NCBI RefSeq assembly: GCF_008693065.1 | Contig: NZ_VXKH01000011.1 | Span: 1-39,072, forward strand | DNA: 39,072 nt | Reading direction: 5' to 3' | Source: Corynebacterium tuscaniense | GTDB lineage: Bacteria > Actinomycetota > Actinomycetes > Mycobacteriales > Mycobacteriaceae | In this document: piece by piece, positions 1 through 7,648 of the stretch | How the letters are laid out: the number at the start of each line of letters is the position of its first letter | How positions within the stretch are numbered: position 1 is the stretch's first letter | Notes under the pieces: model-generated | Databases searched by the model: none | What the model was told of the DNA's origin: nothing | What the model saw: only the letters and a program-made list of their open reading frames with translations | Program-made: the position numbers and the translations under genes

Positions 1-1
1 G

Positions 2-790
2 TTCACTACCTCGCGCGTGCAAAGTATGCCCGGCACGGACGCGCTGGGCACCGGCCAGATGCTCGTCGCCGGCCCAGATGGCACGGAGCAATCGGTCGCG
101 ATCCTTTCGCTGCCGCGCGGCACCACGTTGCCCGGGGGAGAGGTCCTCGGCGATGGTGCGGTCGCCTCAGCCTCACTGAACTTTTCGCTTCACGACGTCC
201 TCTCCCTCGCCGGCACCACCACCCCCGTCGATGCCATCAGTGAGGACCTGATGTTCGCCCACACGCCTGTCCTGTGGGTCCCCACTGAGACATGGCAGGA
301 AGTCTTCCACACTGATGCGGACGGCACTGTCCTGCTCTCCGATGACCCCGCCATCGAAGGCGGTGTTCCGTTGAAGGAGTCTTTCCAGGGCCTTCCCGCC
401 TACGCCTCAGAACAGGGCTCGCTGAAGATGATTCAGGGCTTCCTCTACGCCATTGCTGCGCTGGTCATCGTGGCTTTCCTCACCGTCTGGACGATCCAGC
501 GCACCCGTGACCTGGCCATCTTGAAAGCTATCGGCGCCTCGAACAAGTACCTGCTCAAGGACGCCGTCGGCCAGTCCGCCATCCTCCTCTTCATTGGTGT
601 GACCATCGGCGCTCTCATCGGACTGGGCATCGGGTTCGCTATGGAAGGCGTGGCCCCGTTCACCTTGTCCTTTGGTGTCATCGCGCTGCCGCCACTGCTC
701 GTCTGGGTGTTGGGCATGGCAGGCGCCGTTGTAGCCACCCGCTCCATCAGCAAAGTCAACCCCCAAAGCGCACTCGGAGGTGTCGCATAA
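2..790 (+). CDS. ABC transporter permease, FtsX/MacB type (5' partial)
   Basis: C-terminal part of an ABC export permease; the reading frame is open to the left edge of the window, so the true start lies outside. The visible part has an extracytoplasmic stretch of about 130 residues, then three hydrophobic segments (about residues 140-160, 185-207 and 218-240 counted from the first in-frame GTG at 17). The segment TRDLAILKAIGAS directly after the first of these is the hallmark of the FtsX-like permease domain. The stop codon overlaps the ATG of the following ATPase gene by one base, so the two are translationally coupled and form one exporter. Substrate unknown: MacB/LolCDE-like and haem-exporter (HrtB) permeases share this architecture, and nothing visible separates them. 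Confidence 0.85.
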   Translation, partial: FTTSRVQSMPGTDALGTGQMLVAGPDGTEQSVAILSLPRGTTLPGGEVLGDGAVASASLNFSLHDVLSLAGTTTPVDAISEDLMFAHTPVLWVPTETWQEVFHTDADGTVLLSDDPAIEGGVPLKESFQGLPAYASEQGSLKMIQGFLYAIAALVIVAFLTVWTIQRTRDLAILKAIGASNKYLLKDAVGQSAILLFIGVTIGALIGLGIGFAMEGVAPFTLSFGVIALPPLLVWVLGMAGAVVATRSISKVNPQSALGGVA

Positions 791-1449
791 TGTCCACTTC
801 TAGGCTCGAACTCACTGACGTCACCGTCTCCTTCCAGGACGGCCAGGAACGCCGCACCATCTTGGACAAGCTCAACTTCACCGCTGAGCCTGGCCGCCTG
901 ACCTTCATTGTTGGCGAGTCCGGCTCCGGCAAATCCACCCTCCTCTCCGTCGCCGCCGGCCTGATCACCCCGGATTCCGGCACCGCCACCCTTGGCGGGG
1001 TTCCGGTGTCCAATGACCTGCGCCGCGAGAAAATCGGCATGATCTTCCAGCAGGCCAACCTCATTTCGGCGTTGAACGTCCGCGACCAGCTGCTGGTTAC
1101 TGACCACATCCGTGGCATCAAACCACGCAAGCAGCGCGCGGATGAACTGCTTGAAACTGTGGGCCTCGCCGGGCTCGAGAATCGGGACATGCACGCTCTT
1201 TCTGGTGGCCAACGCCAACGAGTCGGCATCGCCCGCGCCCTGATGGGGGAGCCGGAACTGGTTCTCGCTGACGAACCCACCGCCGCCCTCGACTCCCCCC
1301 GCTCCCGGGACATCGTGGAACTCCTCCGCCAATTGGTCGAAGACCGTGGCATCGCCTGTGGCTTTGTCACCCACGACCAGTCCCTCATCACCGACCGGGA
1401 CAACGTCTTCCTCGTGGGCGAGCACCAGAAGGCGCCGGCACTCACTTAG
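790..1449 (+). CDS. ABC transporter ATP-binding protein
   Basis: Cytoplasmic ATPase partner of the upstream FtsX-type permease, 219 residues, the usual size for LolD/MacB/HrtA-type ATPases. Walker A GESGSGKST is at residues 42-50, the Q-loop glutamine near 87, the signature LSGGQRQR at 137-144, Walker B LVLADEPT at about 157-164 with catalytic Glu162, and the switch His at 195. ATP hydrolysis would power export through the permease. Its ATG is nested in the permease stop (TAATG), so the order permease-ATPase is fixed by coupling. A hairpin with a T-tract follows, which ends this two-gene unit. Substrate cannot be told from sequence. Confidence 0.93.
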   Translation: MSTSRLELTDVTVSFQDGQERRTILDKLNFTAEPGRLTFIVGESGSGKSTLLSVAAGLITPDSGTATLGGVPVSNDLRREKIGMIFQQANLISALNVRDQLLVTDHIRGIKPRKQRADELLETVGLAGLENRDMHALSGGQRQRVGIARALMGEPELVLADEPTAALDSPRSRDIVELLRQLVEDRGIACGFVTHDQSLITDRDNVFLVGEHQKAPALT

Positions 1450-1516
1450 TTTCTCGGTCTGACAATCCGCTGGCTTTGCCCGCAACTCCCCGGAGTTGCG
1501 GGCGCTCCTGGGCTTT

Positions 1517-1534
1517 CGGTCCGCAGACCGTTTT
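1517..1534 (+). terminator. Rho-independent terminator after ABC exporter
   Basis: CGGTC, a four-base loop CGCA, GACCG, then TTTT. It lies 67 bases past the ATPase stop. A second, longer perfect inverted repeat (10-bp arms CCCGCAACTC/GAGTTGCGGG, loop of four) sits just upstream at 1479-1502 but has no T-tract. The two may act together. Confidence 0.6.
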
Positions 1535-1600
1535 GATGGGGGTTGTGCACGGTTCACAAGAATCGTGCGCAGTGTGGGACCGGTACGCGCGAAATCCCGC

Positions 1601-2077
1601 CTAGAGCTGCTTCGTCATCACTTCCGGGTGGTGGTCTGACCAGGTGAAGCCGAAGGTCTCGTACACGTGCTGAGCACGGTCGTTGCCGGGCTCGACGTGA
1701 AGGGCGATGGTGCTGGCGCCTTGGGAAGCCGCCAAGTCGCAGGCTGCTTGGAGCAGGATGCGGCCGAGTTGGTGGCCGTGGGAGCGGTTCTCCACAGCAA
1801 TGGACAGTTCGGGGATGTTAGGTCCGAGGTTGGCGTCGGTGTAATCATCCTCCGGTGCCCAGTAGCGTAGCCACACGCCACCGGCGGGGATGCGTTCTTC
1901 GTCGTAGGCGATGAATCCGCCGTCGCGTTCAGGGGACCATTTGTCCACGTACTCTTCGGGGCTTTGCATGGCACCGATGCGGCTGCGGGATTCGTTGCCG
2001 AAGACATCGGCGAGGTATTCCAGGCGGCGCAGGTAGGTGCGGTCGGATTCGGTTGCTGGGACGAGCGTGAACTTCAT
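1601..2077 (-). CDS. GNAT family N-acetyltransferase
   Basis: Predicted acetyl-CoA-dependent N-acetyltransferase of 158 residues, a typical single GNAT domain. The acetyl-CoA pyrophosphate loop (motif A, usually R/Q-x-x-G-x-G/A) appears as NRSHGHQLGRILL at about residues 97-109. It follows the beta-strand PELSIAVE, and the C-terminal VYETFGF is the usual motif B end. The substrate is not predictable. The gene starts six bases after the accBC stop and has no strong ribosome binding site of its own, so it is probably co-transcribed with accBC and translationally coupled. Confidence 0.85.
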   Translation of the reverse strand: MKFTLVPATESDRTYLRRLEYLADVFGNESRSRIGAMQSPEEYVDKWSPERDGGFIAYDEERIPAGGVWLRYWAPEDDYTDANLGPNIPELSIAVENRSHGHQLGRILLQAACDLAASQGASTIALHVEPGNDRAQHVYETFGFTWSDHHPEVMTKQL

Positions 2078-2083
2078 AAAGAG

Positions 2084-3874
2084 TTAGTGGATCTCCAGTA
2101 GTACTGCGTTTTTGTTGACTTGTTCGCCTTGTTCAGCGGCCAGGCCCTTGACCGTGCCGGACTTGTGGGCCTTGACGGGGTTTTCCATTTTCATGGCTTC
2201 GAGGACGAGCAGGATGTCGCCTTCGTTGACGGTGTCGCCTTCAGCCACGTTGACCTTGACCACGGTGCCCTGCATCGGGGCGGGCACGGCATCGCCCGAC
2301 AATGCAGCGCCGGAGGAGCGGCGCTTCTTGGACTTGCGCTTCGCCCCGTTGCCGATGACGAGGGAGGCGGGGAGGGCAACTTCGATGCGGCGGCCGTCGA
2401 TTTCAACGGCGTAGGTGCGCTTTGCCGGTTCGGAATCGGCAACGTCAATATCGTCGTCACTGTCCTGGTACGGCGGGATGGTGTTATTGAATTCTTCTTC
2501 GATCCAACGGGTGTACACGTCGAAGCGTTCGCCGTCACCGATGAAGGCTGGATCATTAAGAACAGCCAAGTGGAAAGGAATGACGGTGGGGAGGCCAGCG
2601 ATCTCGTACTCGGCAAGCGCGCGGCGGGCACGCTGGATGGCTTCGTCGCGGTCTTCGCCGGTGACAATGAGTTTGGCCAGCATCGAGTCGAATTGGCCGC
2701 CGACGATGTTGCCGGCGCGCACGCCGGAGTCGACGCGAATGCCGGCGCCAGCGGGTTCGACGTAACGGGTGATGGTGTCCGGTGCCGGCATGAAGTTCAT
2801 GCCGGGGTCTTCGCCGTTGATGCGGAACTCAATGGCATGGCCACGTGGCTCCGGATCGGAGGTGAGACGCAGGGGCAGGTCGGAGGCGACGCGGAACTGC
2901 TCGCGGACCAGGTCAATACCAGCAGTTTCCTCGGTGACGGGGTGCTCCACCTGGAGGCGAGTGTTCACTTCGAGGAAGGAGACGAGGCCATCAGAGCCAT
3001 CAGCTTCTGGGGCGCCGACGAGGTATTCCACAGTGCCGGCGCCGTAGTAGCCGGCCTCTTTCACAATGGCCTTGGCGGAGGAGTGAATGGATTCTCGCTG
3101 GGCGTCGGAGAGGAACGGTGCGGGTGCTTCCTCAACGAGTTTTTGGAAGCGGCGCTGCAGAGTGCAGTCGCGGGTGCCAGCGACGATGACGTTGCCGTGT
3201 TTATCCGCAATGACCTGGGCCTCAACGTGGCGGGCGCGGTCAAGGTAGCGCTCGACGAAGCACTCGCCGCGACCGAAGGCGGCTACGGCTTCACGGGTGG
3301 CGGATTCGAAGAGTTCCGGGATTTCTTCGCGGGTGTGGGCGACTTTCATGCCACGGCCGCCACCACCGAAGGCAGCCTTGATGGCTACGGGGAGCCCGTA
3401 TTCGTCCGCAAAGGCCACAACTTCATCGGCGGTGCTCACGGGCTCCTTCGTGCCGGGGGCCATGGGTGCGCCGACCTTCTCAGCGATCTGGCGTGCTTCC
3501 ACCTTGTCACCCAGCAGTGCGATGGCCTCGGGGGAGGGGCCGATCCAGGTCAGGCCTTCATTGATGACGCGTTGGGCAAAGTCAGCGTTCTCGGACAGGA
3601 AGCCGTAGCCCGGGTGGATGGCGTCCGCGCCCGATGCCTTTGCAGCACCGATGATCTTGTCAAAGTTGAGGTAGGAGTCAGCGGCGGTGGCACCGCCGAG
3701 CGCAAAGGCTTCGTCCGCAAGCTCGACGAAGGGCGCGTCAGTGTCCGGCTCGGCATAGACAGCCACGGAGGCGATGCCGGCGTCCTTCGCTGCTCGGATG
3801 ACGCGGACGGCGATCTCACCGCGGTTAGCAACCAGAACTTTGCTGATGGTCAGGGCGTTGGACGCTGCGGACAA
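2084..3874 (-). CDS. accBC: Acyl-CoA carboxylase alpha subunit: biotin carboxylase fused to biotin carboxyl carrier
   Basis: Carboxylates its own biotin with ATP and bicarbonate, then presents carboxybiotin to AccD beta subunits; it serves acetyl-CoA and long-chain acyl-CoA carboxylases for fatty acid and, in mycolate-forming species, mycolic acid synthesis. 596 residues. The biotin carboxylase N-domain starts at [12 protein letters not shown] (about 13-24), the ATP-grasp glycine loop [13 protein letters not shown] is at 166-178, and [16 protein letters not shown] is the catalytic/substrate segment. The C-terminal carrier domain has EAMKM at 559-563 with Lys562 as the biotinylation site. A basic linker KRKSKKRR precedes the carrier. 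The start is TTG at 3874, with GGAG eight bases upstream and good agreement with the corynebacterial AccBC N-terminus. Gene order accBC-sulfurtransferase matches C. glutamicum. Confidence 0.97.
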   Translation of the reverse strand: MSAASNALTISKVLVANRGEIAVRVIRAAKDAGIASVAVYAEPDTDAPFVELADEAFALGGATAADSYLNFDKIIGAAKASGADAIHPGYGFLSENADFAQRVINEGLTWIGPSPEAIALLGDKVEARQIAEKVGAPMAPGTKEPVSTADEVVAFADEYGLPVAIKAAFGGGGRGMKVAHTREEIPELFESATREAVAAFGRGECFVERYLDRARHVEAQVIADKHGNVIVAGTRDCTLQRRFQKLVEEAPAPFLSDAQRESIHSSAKAIVKEAGYYGAGTVEYLVGAPEADGSDGLVSFLEVNTRLQVEHPVTEETAGIDLVREQFRVASDLPLRLTSDPEPRGHAIEFRINGEDPGMNFMPAPDTITRYVEPAGAGIRVDSGVRAGNIVGGQFDSMLAKLIVTGEDRDEAIQRARRALAEYEIAGLPTVIPFHLAVLNDPAFIGDGERFDVYTRWIEEEFNNTIPPYQDSDDDIDVADSEPAKRTYAVEIDGRRIEVALPASLVIGNGAKRKSKKRRSSGAALSGDAVPAPMQGTVVKVNVAEGDTVNEGDILLVLEAMKMENPVKAHKSGTVKGLAAEQGEQVNKNAVLLEIH

Positions 3875-3994
3875 TTCAAAAACTCCTCGTCGAACAATTT
3901 CGGGGACCTAGCTTAGGGTAGAGCACTGCTGCCCACATAAGAGGTATCGCACGCAAGGTCCGAAGAATTACAGCCCGCAGTGACGAGCCGGGGC

Positions 3995-4888
3995 CTAGTC
4001 CAATTCCCTTTCAATGGGCATGCGGACCATGTTGCCCCATTCCACCCAGGAGCCGTCATACAGTGCCACATCTTCGATGCCGAGCACGTTGCGAAGGATA
4101 AAGCACGTGTGTGCGGCAGCCTGCCCGGCACTGCAGTACGCGATGACAGAGGGATTGTCCGTGTCCACGGTGCTCAAGGTGTGGGCATAAGCCTCAGCTA
4201 TCGACGCCCGATCCTTCACCCGCCCATTCGGATACACCGACGCCCCCCACGGGTGATTCACCGCGCCCGGGATGTGGCCGTGACGCTGGACGGGGGAGGA
4301 GCAGTTGGGGTCCGTTTGGGTGAGGTGCTCGACGCCGGCGTAGAACTCGGGCCCGCGAGCGTCGATAAGCAGGTGCTTCTTGGTGCGCGAGCGAACATCA
4401 TCGACGAATGCGCGCCGTGGCTTATCCTGACGCTCCACCACCGGGTAGTTACGGGACGGGTAATCCGGGACGGCGTAGGATGTGTCGCGTTCCTCGCCCA
4501 TCCACGCGTCACGCCCACCGTCGAGGAGGCGCACATCCGGGTGGCCGAAAAGCTCAAACACCCAGGCGGTGTAGGCAGCCCACCAGTTGTTGCGGTCACC
4601 GTAGATGACCACGGTGTCATCGCGGCCGATACCCTTAGAATCCATGAGCTTGGCAAAGGCTTCACCGTCGATGAAGTCCCGCATCGTCTGATCATTGAGG
4701 TCCCGGTGCCAGTCAATGCGCACCGCACCAGGGATGTGGCCGATATCGTAGAGGAACGCGTCCTCGTCCGACTCCACCACGCGGAGACCATCCGTGCCCA
4801 GGCGGGCCGACAGCCAGGAAGCCGACACGAATTTTTCCGGGTGTGCGAAATCCTGGAATTGGGCAAACGGATCGAATTCGATTCCCAT
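3995..4888 (-). CDS. sseA: Thiosulfate sulfurtransferase (two-domain rhodanese)
   Basis: Transfers sulfane sulfur from thiosulfate or 3-mercaptopyruvate to thiophilic acceptors in the cytoplasm. 297 residues, the usual tandem-rhodanese size. The N-domain (about 17-135) is inactive, with YGDRNNWWA where a catalytic loop would be. The C-domain (about 165-295) has LLIDARGPEFYAG, GHIPGAVNHPW and the catalytic Cys252 in CSAGQAAAH. That loop differs from the more common actinobacterial CRIGERSSH, so donor preference is uncertain. The ATG has GGGAGGA eight bases upstream. It sits beside accBC as in C. glutamicum, where the same gene is called thtR. Divergent from the ATP-grasp gene at 5092. Confidence 0.88.
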   Translation of the reverse strand: MGIEFDPFAQFQDFAHPEKFVSASWLSARLGTDGLRVVESDEDAFLYDIGHIPGAVRIDWHRDLNDQTMRDFIDGEAFAKLMDSKGIGRDDTVVIYGDRNNWWAAYTAWVFELFGHPDVRLLDGGRDAWMGEERDTSYAVPDYPSRNYPVVERQDKPRRAFVDDVRSRTKKHLLIDARGPEFYAGVEHLTQTDPNCSSPVQRHGHIPGAVNHPWGASVYPNGRVKDRASIAEAYAHTLSTVDTDNPSVIAYCSAGQAAAHTCFILRNVLGIEDVALYDGSWVEWGNMVRMPIERELD

Positions 4889-5091
4889 GCGAGTGTCCTC
4901 CCAGTGGCGTGCTTACAGTCACTAGCCACCATACATGTGAAGGGCTACCCCCGAAGGTGGATTATGTGGCGTATCCCGGCTGTGAGGTTAATTACTAAAC
5001 CGCTACCCGTGAGGGCAGGAAAGCCGGTTAGGCCTTAATCTCAAAAGTGGGTTTAATCCAAAATACTGAGCACTACTGAAAGGGATTCACT

Positions 5092-6153
5092 GTGCACAAG
5101 GCAATCGTCGTCTTCGAGGTCGAGGGTGGTTCTGACAAGTACTTCGATGGGCACCGCAAGGACACCATGCCCATTGTCAACGCCATCAAGGACAAGGGCT
5201 GGAACGCAGAGGTTGTGTTCTTCCGCCCCGAGTGGTCTGACGCAATCTTCGAGTATGCGTCCAACAACTTCGACGGCTACATCTCCCGCGTGAACCCGGG
5301 CAACATCCCGGGAGGCGAGAAAGGCTACTTCGACCTGCTCACCCGCTTGTCCGAGGCCGGTCTTGTAGGCATGTCCACCCCGGAGGAGATGGTCTCCTAC
5401 GGTGCTAAGGATGCCCTGGTGAAGCTGAACAAGACCTCCCTGGTGCCGGAGGATACCGCCGCGTACTACGACGTCGAGTCCTTCCACAACACGTTCCCGA
5501 CCTCCCTGTCCTACGGTGAGCGTGTGCTCAAGCAGAACCGCGGCTCCACCGGTTCCGGCATCTGGCGCGTGCGCCTTGCGGACGAAGCACTGGCTGCCTC
5601 CGTCGAGCCCGGCACCGCCCTGCCGCTGGACACCAAGCTCAAGTGCACCGAGGCCGTGGACAACCACACCGAGGACCGCGAGCTCGGCGAGTTCATGGAC
5701 TTCTGTGACCAGTACATCGTGGGCGACAACGGCATGCTCGTGGACATGCGCTTCATGCCACGCATTGTCGAGGGTGAGATCCGTATTCTGCTGGTCGGCC
5801 CGCACCCGGTTTTCGTGGTGCACAAGAAGCCGGCCGAGGGTGGCGATGCATTCTCCGCAACCCTGTTCTCCGGTGCGCAGTACACCTACCAGAAGCCGGA
5901 GGAGTGGCAGGAGCTCGTGGACATGTTCGCGGAGGCCCGCCCCGTCATCGCCGAGAACCTCGGTGGCGACAACATCCCGCTGATCTGGACCGCTGACTTC
6001 ATGCTCGCGGACGACGATGAGACCGGAGAGGACACCTACGTTCTCGGCGAGATCAACTGCTCCTGCGTCGGCTTCACCTCCGAGCTGGACATGGGTATCC
6101 AGGAAATGGTTGCCGAGGAGGCCATCAAGCGCGTCGAGGAGAAGAACGCCTAA
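5092..6153 (+). CDS. Cj0069-family protein, ATP-grasp-like
   Basis: 353 residues resembling the family named after Campylobacter Cj0069, which has an ATP-grasp-like fold and no firmly known reaction. The N-terminus KAIVVFEVEGG and the run FDGYISRVNPGNIPGGEKGYF fit a pre-ATP-grasp domain. VLKQNRGSTGSGIWRV (about 145-160) resembles the ATP-binding lysine and glycine loop, and VLGEINCSCVGF near the C-terminus resembles the metal-binding E-x-N strand of ATP-grasp ligases. No signal peptide or membrane segment. The start is GTG with GAAAGGG seven bases upstream. It is monocistronic: divergent from sseA and ended by a strong hairpin. A peptide- or amide-forming ligase is an inference only. Confidence 0.75.
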   Translation: MHKAIVVFEVEGGSDKYFDGHRKDTMPIVNAIKDKGWNAEVVFFRPEWSDAIFEYASNNFDGYISRVNPGNIPGGEKGYFDLLTRLSEAGLVGMSTPEEMVSYGAKDALVKLNKTSLVPEDTAAYYDVESFHNTFPTSLSYGERVLKQNRGSTGSGIWRVRLADEALAASVEPGTALPLDTKLKCTEAVDNHTEDRELGEFMDFCDQYIVGDNGMLVDMRFMPRIVEGEIRILLVGPHPVFVVHKKPAEGGDAFSATLFSGAQYTYQKPEEWQELVDMFAEARPVIAENLGGDNIPLIWTADFMLADDDETGEDTYVLGEINCSCVGFTSELDMGIQEMVAEEAIKRVEEKNA

Positions 6154-6181
6154 GCATTTGCTTATCGACGTTTAAAGCGCC

Positions 6182-6216
6182 ACCGCGCCGGACCAACTTT
6201 CGGGCCGGCGCGGTTT
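6182..6216. terminator. Bidirectional terminator between convergent genes
   Basis: Perfect 10-bp arms ACCGCGCCGG (6182-6191) and CCGGCGCGGT (6205-6214) with a 13-base loop, between the stop codons of the ATP-grasp gene (+) and the DUF3151 gene (-). The T-run is short, so termination is inferred mainly from the stem and the convergent placement. Confidence 0.7.
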
Positions 6217-6221
6217 GCTGT

Positions 6222-6620
6222 CTAGTCGAGGAACTGCTCGACGCTAGCCGGGTCCGCGTCCGACAGCATTTGGCGGCAGCGCTCGTATTCGGCTTCATCT
6301 CCGATCTTCTTGGATGCCAGGGCCAACATGGCGATAGCTTTGAGCACTGCCTGGTTCGGCTCGTGTGACGCGGGGACTGGGCCCCAGCCTTTCCACCCGT
6401 TCGCACGGAGGCGGTCCAGGGAGCGGTGGTAGCCGGTGCGGGCGTAGGCGTAGGCAACGATCGGGTCACCATCGGCTAGCTCGTGCTCGGCCCGGGCAGC
6501 CCAGACAGCGGGGGAGTCCGGGTGAGCGATGGCGGTGGCGTTATCAAGCACATCGCTCCCCTGCGCCGGGTCCTCTGGCAGGTGAACCGGCGGGGGAGCG
6601 AGCATATCTTTGAATTCCAT
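6222..6620 (-). CDS. DUF3151 family protein
   Basis: 132-residue cytoplasmic protein of the actinobacterial DUF3151 family (Mycobacterium tuberculosis homologue Rv0360c); function unknown. Recognisable parts are the N-terminal FKDMLAPPPVHLPEDPA, the helical middle AVWAARAEHELADGDPIVAYAYARTGYHRSLD with a tetratricopeptide-like look, and the conserved block RANGWKGWGPVPASHEPNQAVLKA. The helical-repeat character hints at protein interaction, but this is inference. There is no clear ribosome binding site: the ATG directly follows the 3' arm of a strong hairpin (6623-6658), so translation may be low or structure-controlled. The acetoin reductase gene lies 51 bases upstream on the same strand. Confidence 0.85.
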   Translation of the reverse strand: MEFKDMLAPPPVHLPEDPAQGSDVLDNATAIAHPDSPAVWAARAEHELADGDPIVAYAYARTGYHRSLDRLRANGWKGWGPVPASHEPNQAVLKAIAMLALASKKIGDEAEYERCRQMLSDADPASVEQFLD

Positions 6621-6622
6621 GG

Positions 6623-6658
6623 CCCCACGCTACCAACTCCAGCGAGGTGGTAGCGGGG
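6623..6658 (-). other. Hairpin between acetoin reductase and DUF3151 gene
   Basis: On the minus strand CCCC-GCTACCA, about 12 bases, then TGGTAGC-GT-GGGG, ending two bases before the DUF3151 ATG. The stem is 11 bp with a small bulge. It can end or process the upstream message and would cover the site where a Shine-Dalgarno sequence should lie. Confidence 0.6.
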
Positions 6659-6671
6659 AGTTGGGCGGGGT

Positions 6672-7460
6672 TTAGCGGTAGACCATGCCACCGTCGGTCA
6701 GGATGGCCTGGCCAGTGATGTAGTCCGAATCTTCCGAGGCGAGGAAGGACACAAGGTTGGCCACATCTTCTGGGGTCTGTGCGCGGCCAAGGGCGATGCT
6801 TTCCACGTTCTTCTCGTAGGTGGAGCCGAGCTCGGCGCCGGTCAGCTCGTGGAAGCGACGGTCAATGTCTACCCACATGTCGGTGCCGACGATGCCTGGG
6901 CAGTACGCGTTGACGGTAATGCCGTCGCTGGCGTATTCACGTGCAGCAACCTGGGTCAGCGCGCGCACCGCGAACTTGGAGGCGGAGTAAGCGCCCAGCA
7001 CCGGGAAGCCGTCATGGCCAGCGATGGAGGAGGCGTTGATGATCTTGCCACCGTGGCCGCGCTCCTTGAACTTGGCGGCTGCAGCCTGGATGCCCCACAC
7101 AACGCTCTTGATGTTCACGTTGAACATAGCGTCCAGCTCTTCATCTGTGATCTCATCAATCGGCTGGACCTGCGCAATACCAGCGTTGTTCACGATGATG
7201 TCAAAGCCACCCAGTTCTCTTTCAGTGTGGTCGATGGCGGCGTAAACCTGGTCACGCTTAGACACATCGGCCCCGATCGCGATTGCCTTGCGGCCAAGCT
7301 TTTCAATCTGGGAAACGGTGTCGGCGCAGTTGTCTTCCTTCAAATCGAGGACCGCCACGTCCGCGCCATCCTGTGCAAGACGCAGGGCGATTGCCTGGCC
7401 AATACCTCGTGCTGCTCCGGTGACAAGGGCGACCTTGCCGTCGATAGCTTTCGTTGGCAT
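6672..7460 (-). CDS. butA: Acetoin/diacetyl reductase (2,3-butanediol dehydrogenase), SDR family
   Basis: NAD(H)-dependent short-chain dehydrogenase, 262 residues, interconverting diacetyl, acetoin and 2,3-butanediol in the cytoplasm. The cofactor motif TGAARGIG is at 15-22, Asp38 at the end of beta-2 favours NAD over NADP, NNAG is at about 89-92, the catalytic Ser is in INASSIAGH, and Tyr/Lys are in YSASK (about 157-161). The C-terminal [15 protein letters not shown] matches the (S)-acetoin-forming butanediol dehydrogenases. The start has AAGGAG seven bases upstream. Lies 188 bases downstream of the aldehyde dehydrogenase gene with repeats between, so it may be a separate unit. Not needed for putrescine breakdown. 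Confidence 0.9.
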   Translation of the reverse strand: MPTKAIDGKVALVTGAARGIGQAIALRLAQDGADVAVLDLKEDNCADTVSQIEKLGRKAIAIGADVSKRDQVYAAIDHTERELGGFDIIVNNAGIAQVQPIDEITDEELDAMFNVNIKSVVWGIQAAAAKFKERGHGGKIINASSIAGHDGFPVLGAYSASKFAVRALTQVAAREYASDGITVNAYCPGIVGTDMWVDIDRRFHELTGAELGSTYEKNVESIALGRAQTPEDVANLVSFLASEDSDYITGQAILTDGGMVYR

Positions 7461-7474
7461 GTTGTTCTCCTTTT

Positions 7475-7525
7475 CGTACCGTGTGATTCTTCTGGCCGAC
7501 AGTGCCGACCACGACCCACGGTACG
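7475..7525. promoter_or_regulatory. Inverted repeat upstream of butA
   Basis: Perfect 9-bp arms CGTACCGTG (7475-7483) and CACGGTACG (7517-7525) separated by 33 bases. On the butA strand the second arm ends one base before the AAAGGAG ribosome binding site. It could be two half-sites for a regulator or a long-loop hairpin in the leader that limits ribosome access. Confidence 0.45.
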
Positions 7526-7603
7526 TGGGAGAGGTGATTCTTTCAGGGCTCGTGCTACCAACTCACCGGAGCCGGTAGCGCGTCCTGGTCTTATGCAGGG
7601 GCG

Positions 7604-7635
7604 CAGTGCTGCAGCGATGCAGCACTGCAGCACTG
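7604..7635. repeat. Nested inverted repeat after aldehyde dehydrogenase gene
   Basis: Perfect 11-bp arms CAGTGCTGCAG (7604-7614) and CTGCAGCACTG (7625-7635), and an alternative tight hairpin GTGCTGCA-gcga-TGCAGCAC (7606-7625). The unit TGCAGCAC is directly repeated. Thirteen bases past the aldehyde dehydrogenase stop on the minus strand, without a T-tract, so a terminator, mRNA-stabilising or processing role are all possible. Confidence 0.6.
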
Positions 7636-7648
7636 AGGGAGGGCGAGA

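Noticed and set aside
2120..3916. 598-codon open frame on the plus strand
   Set aside because: Antisense shadow of accBC; no domain, biased composition and the minus-strand protein is unmistakable.
3980..5038. 352-codon open frame on the plus strand
   Set aside because: Antisense to the sulfurtransferase gene, whose rhodanese motifs are clear.
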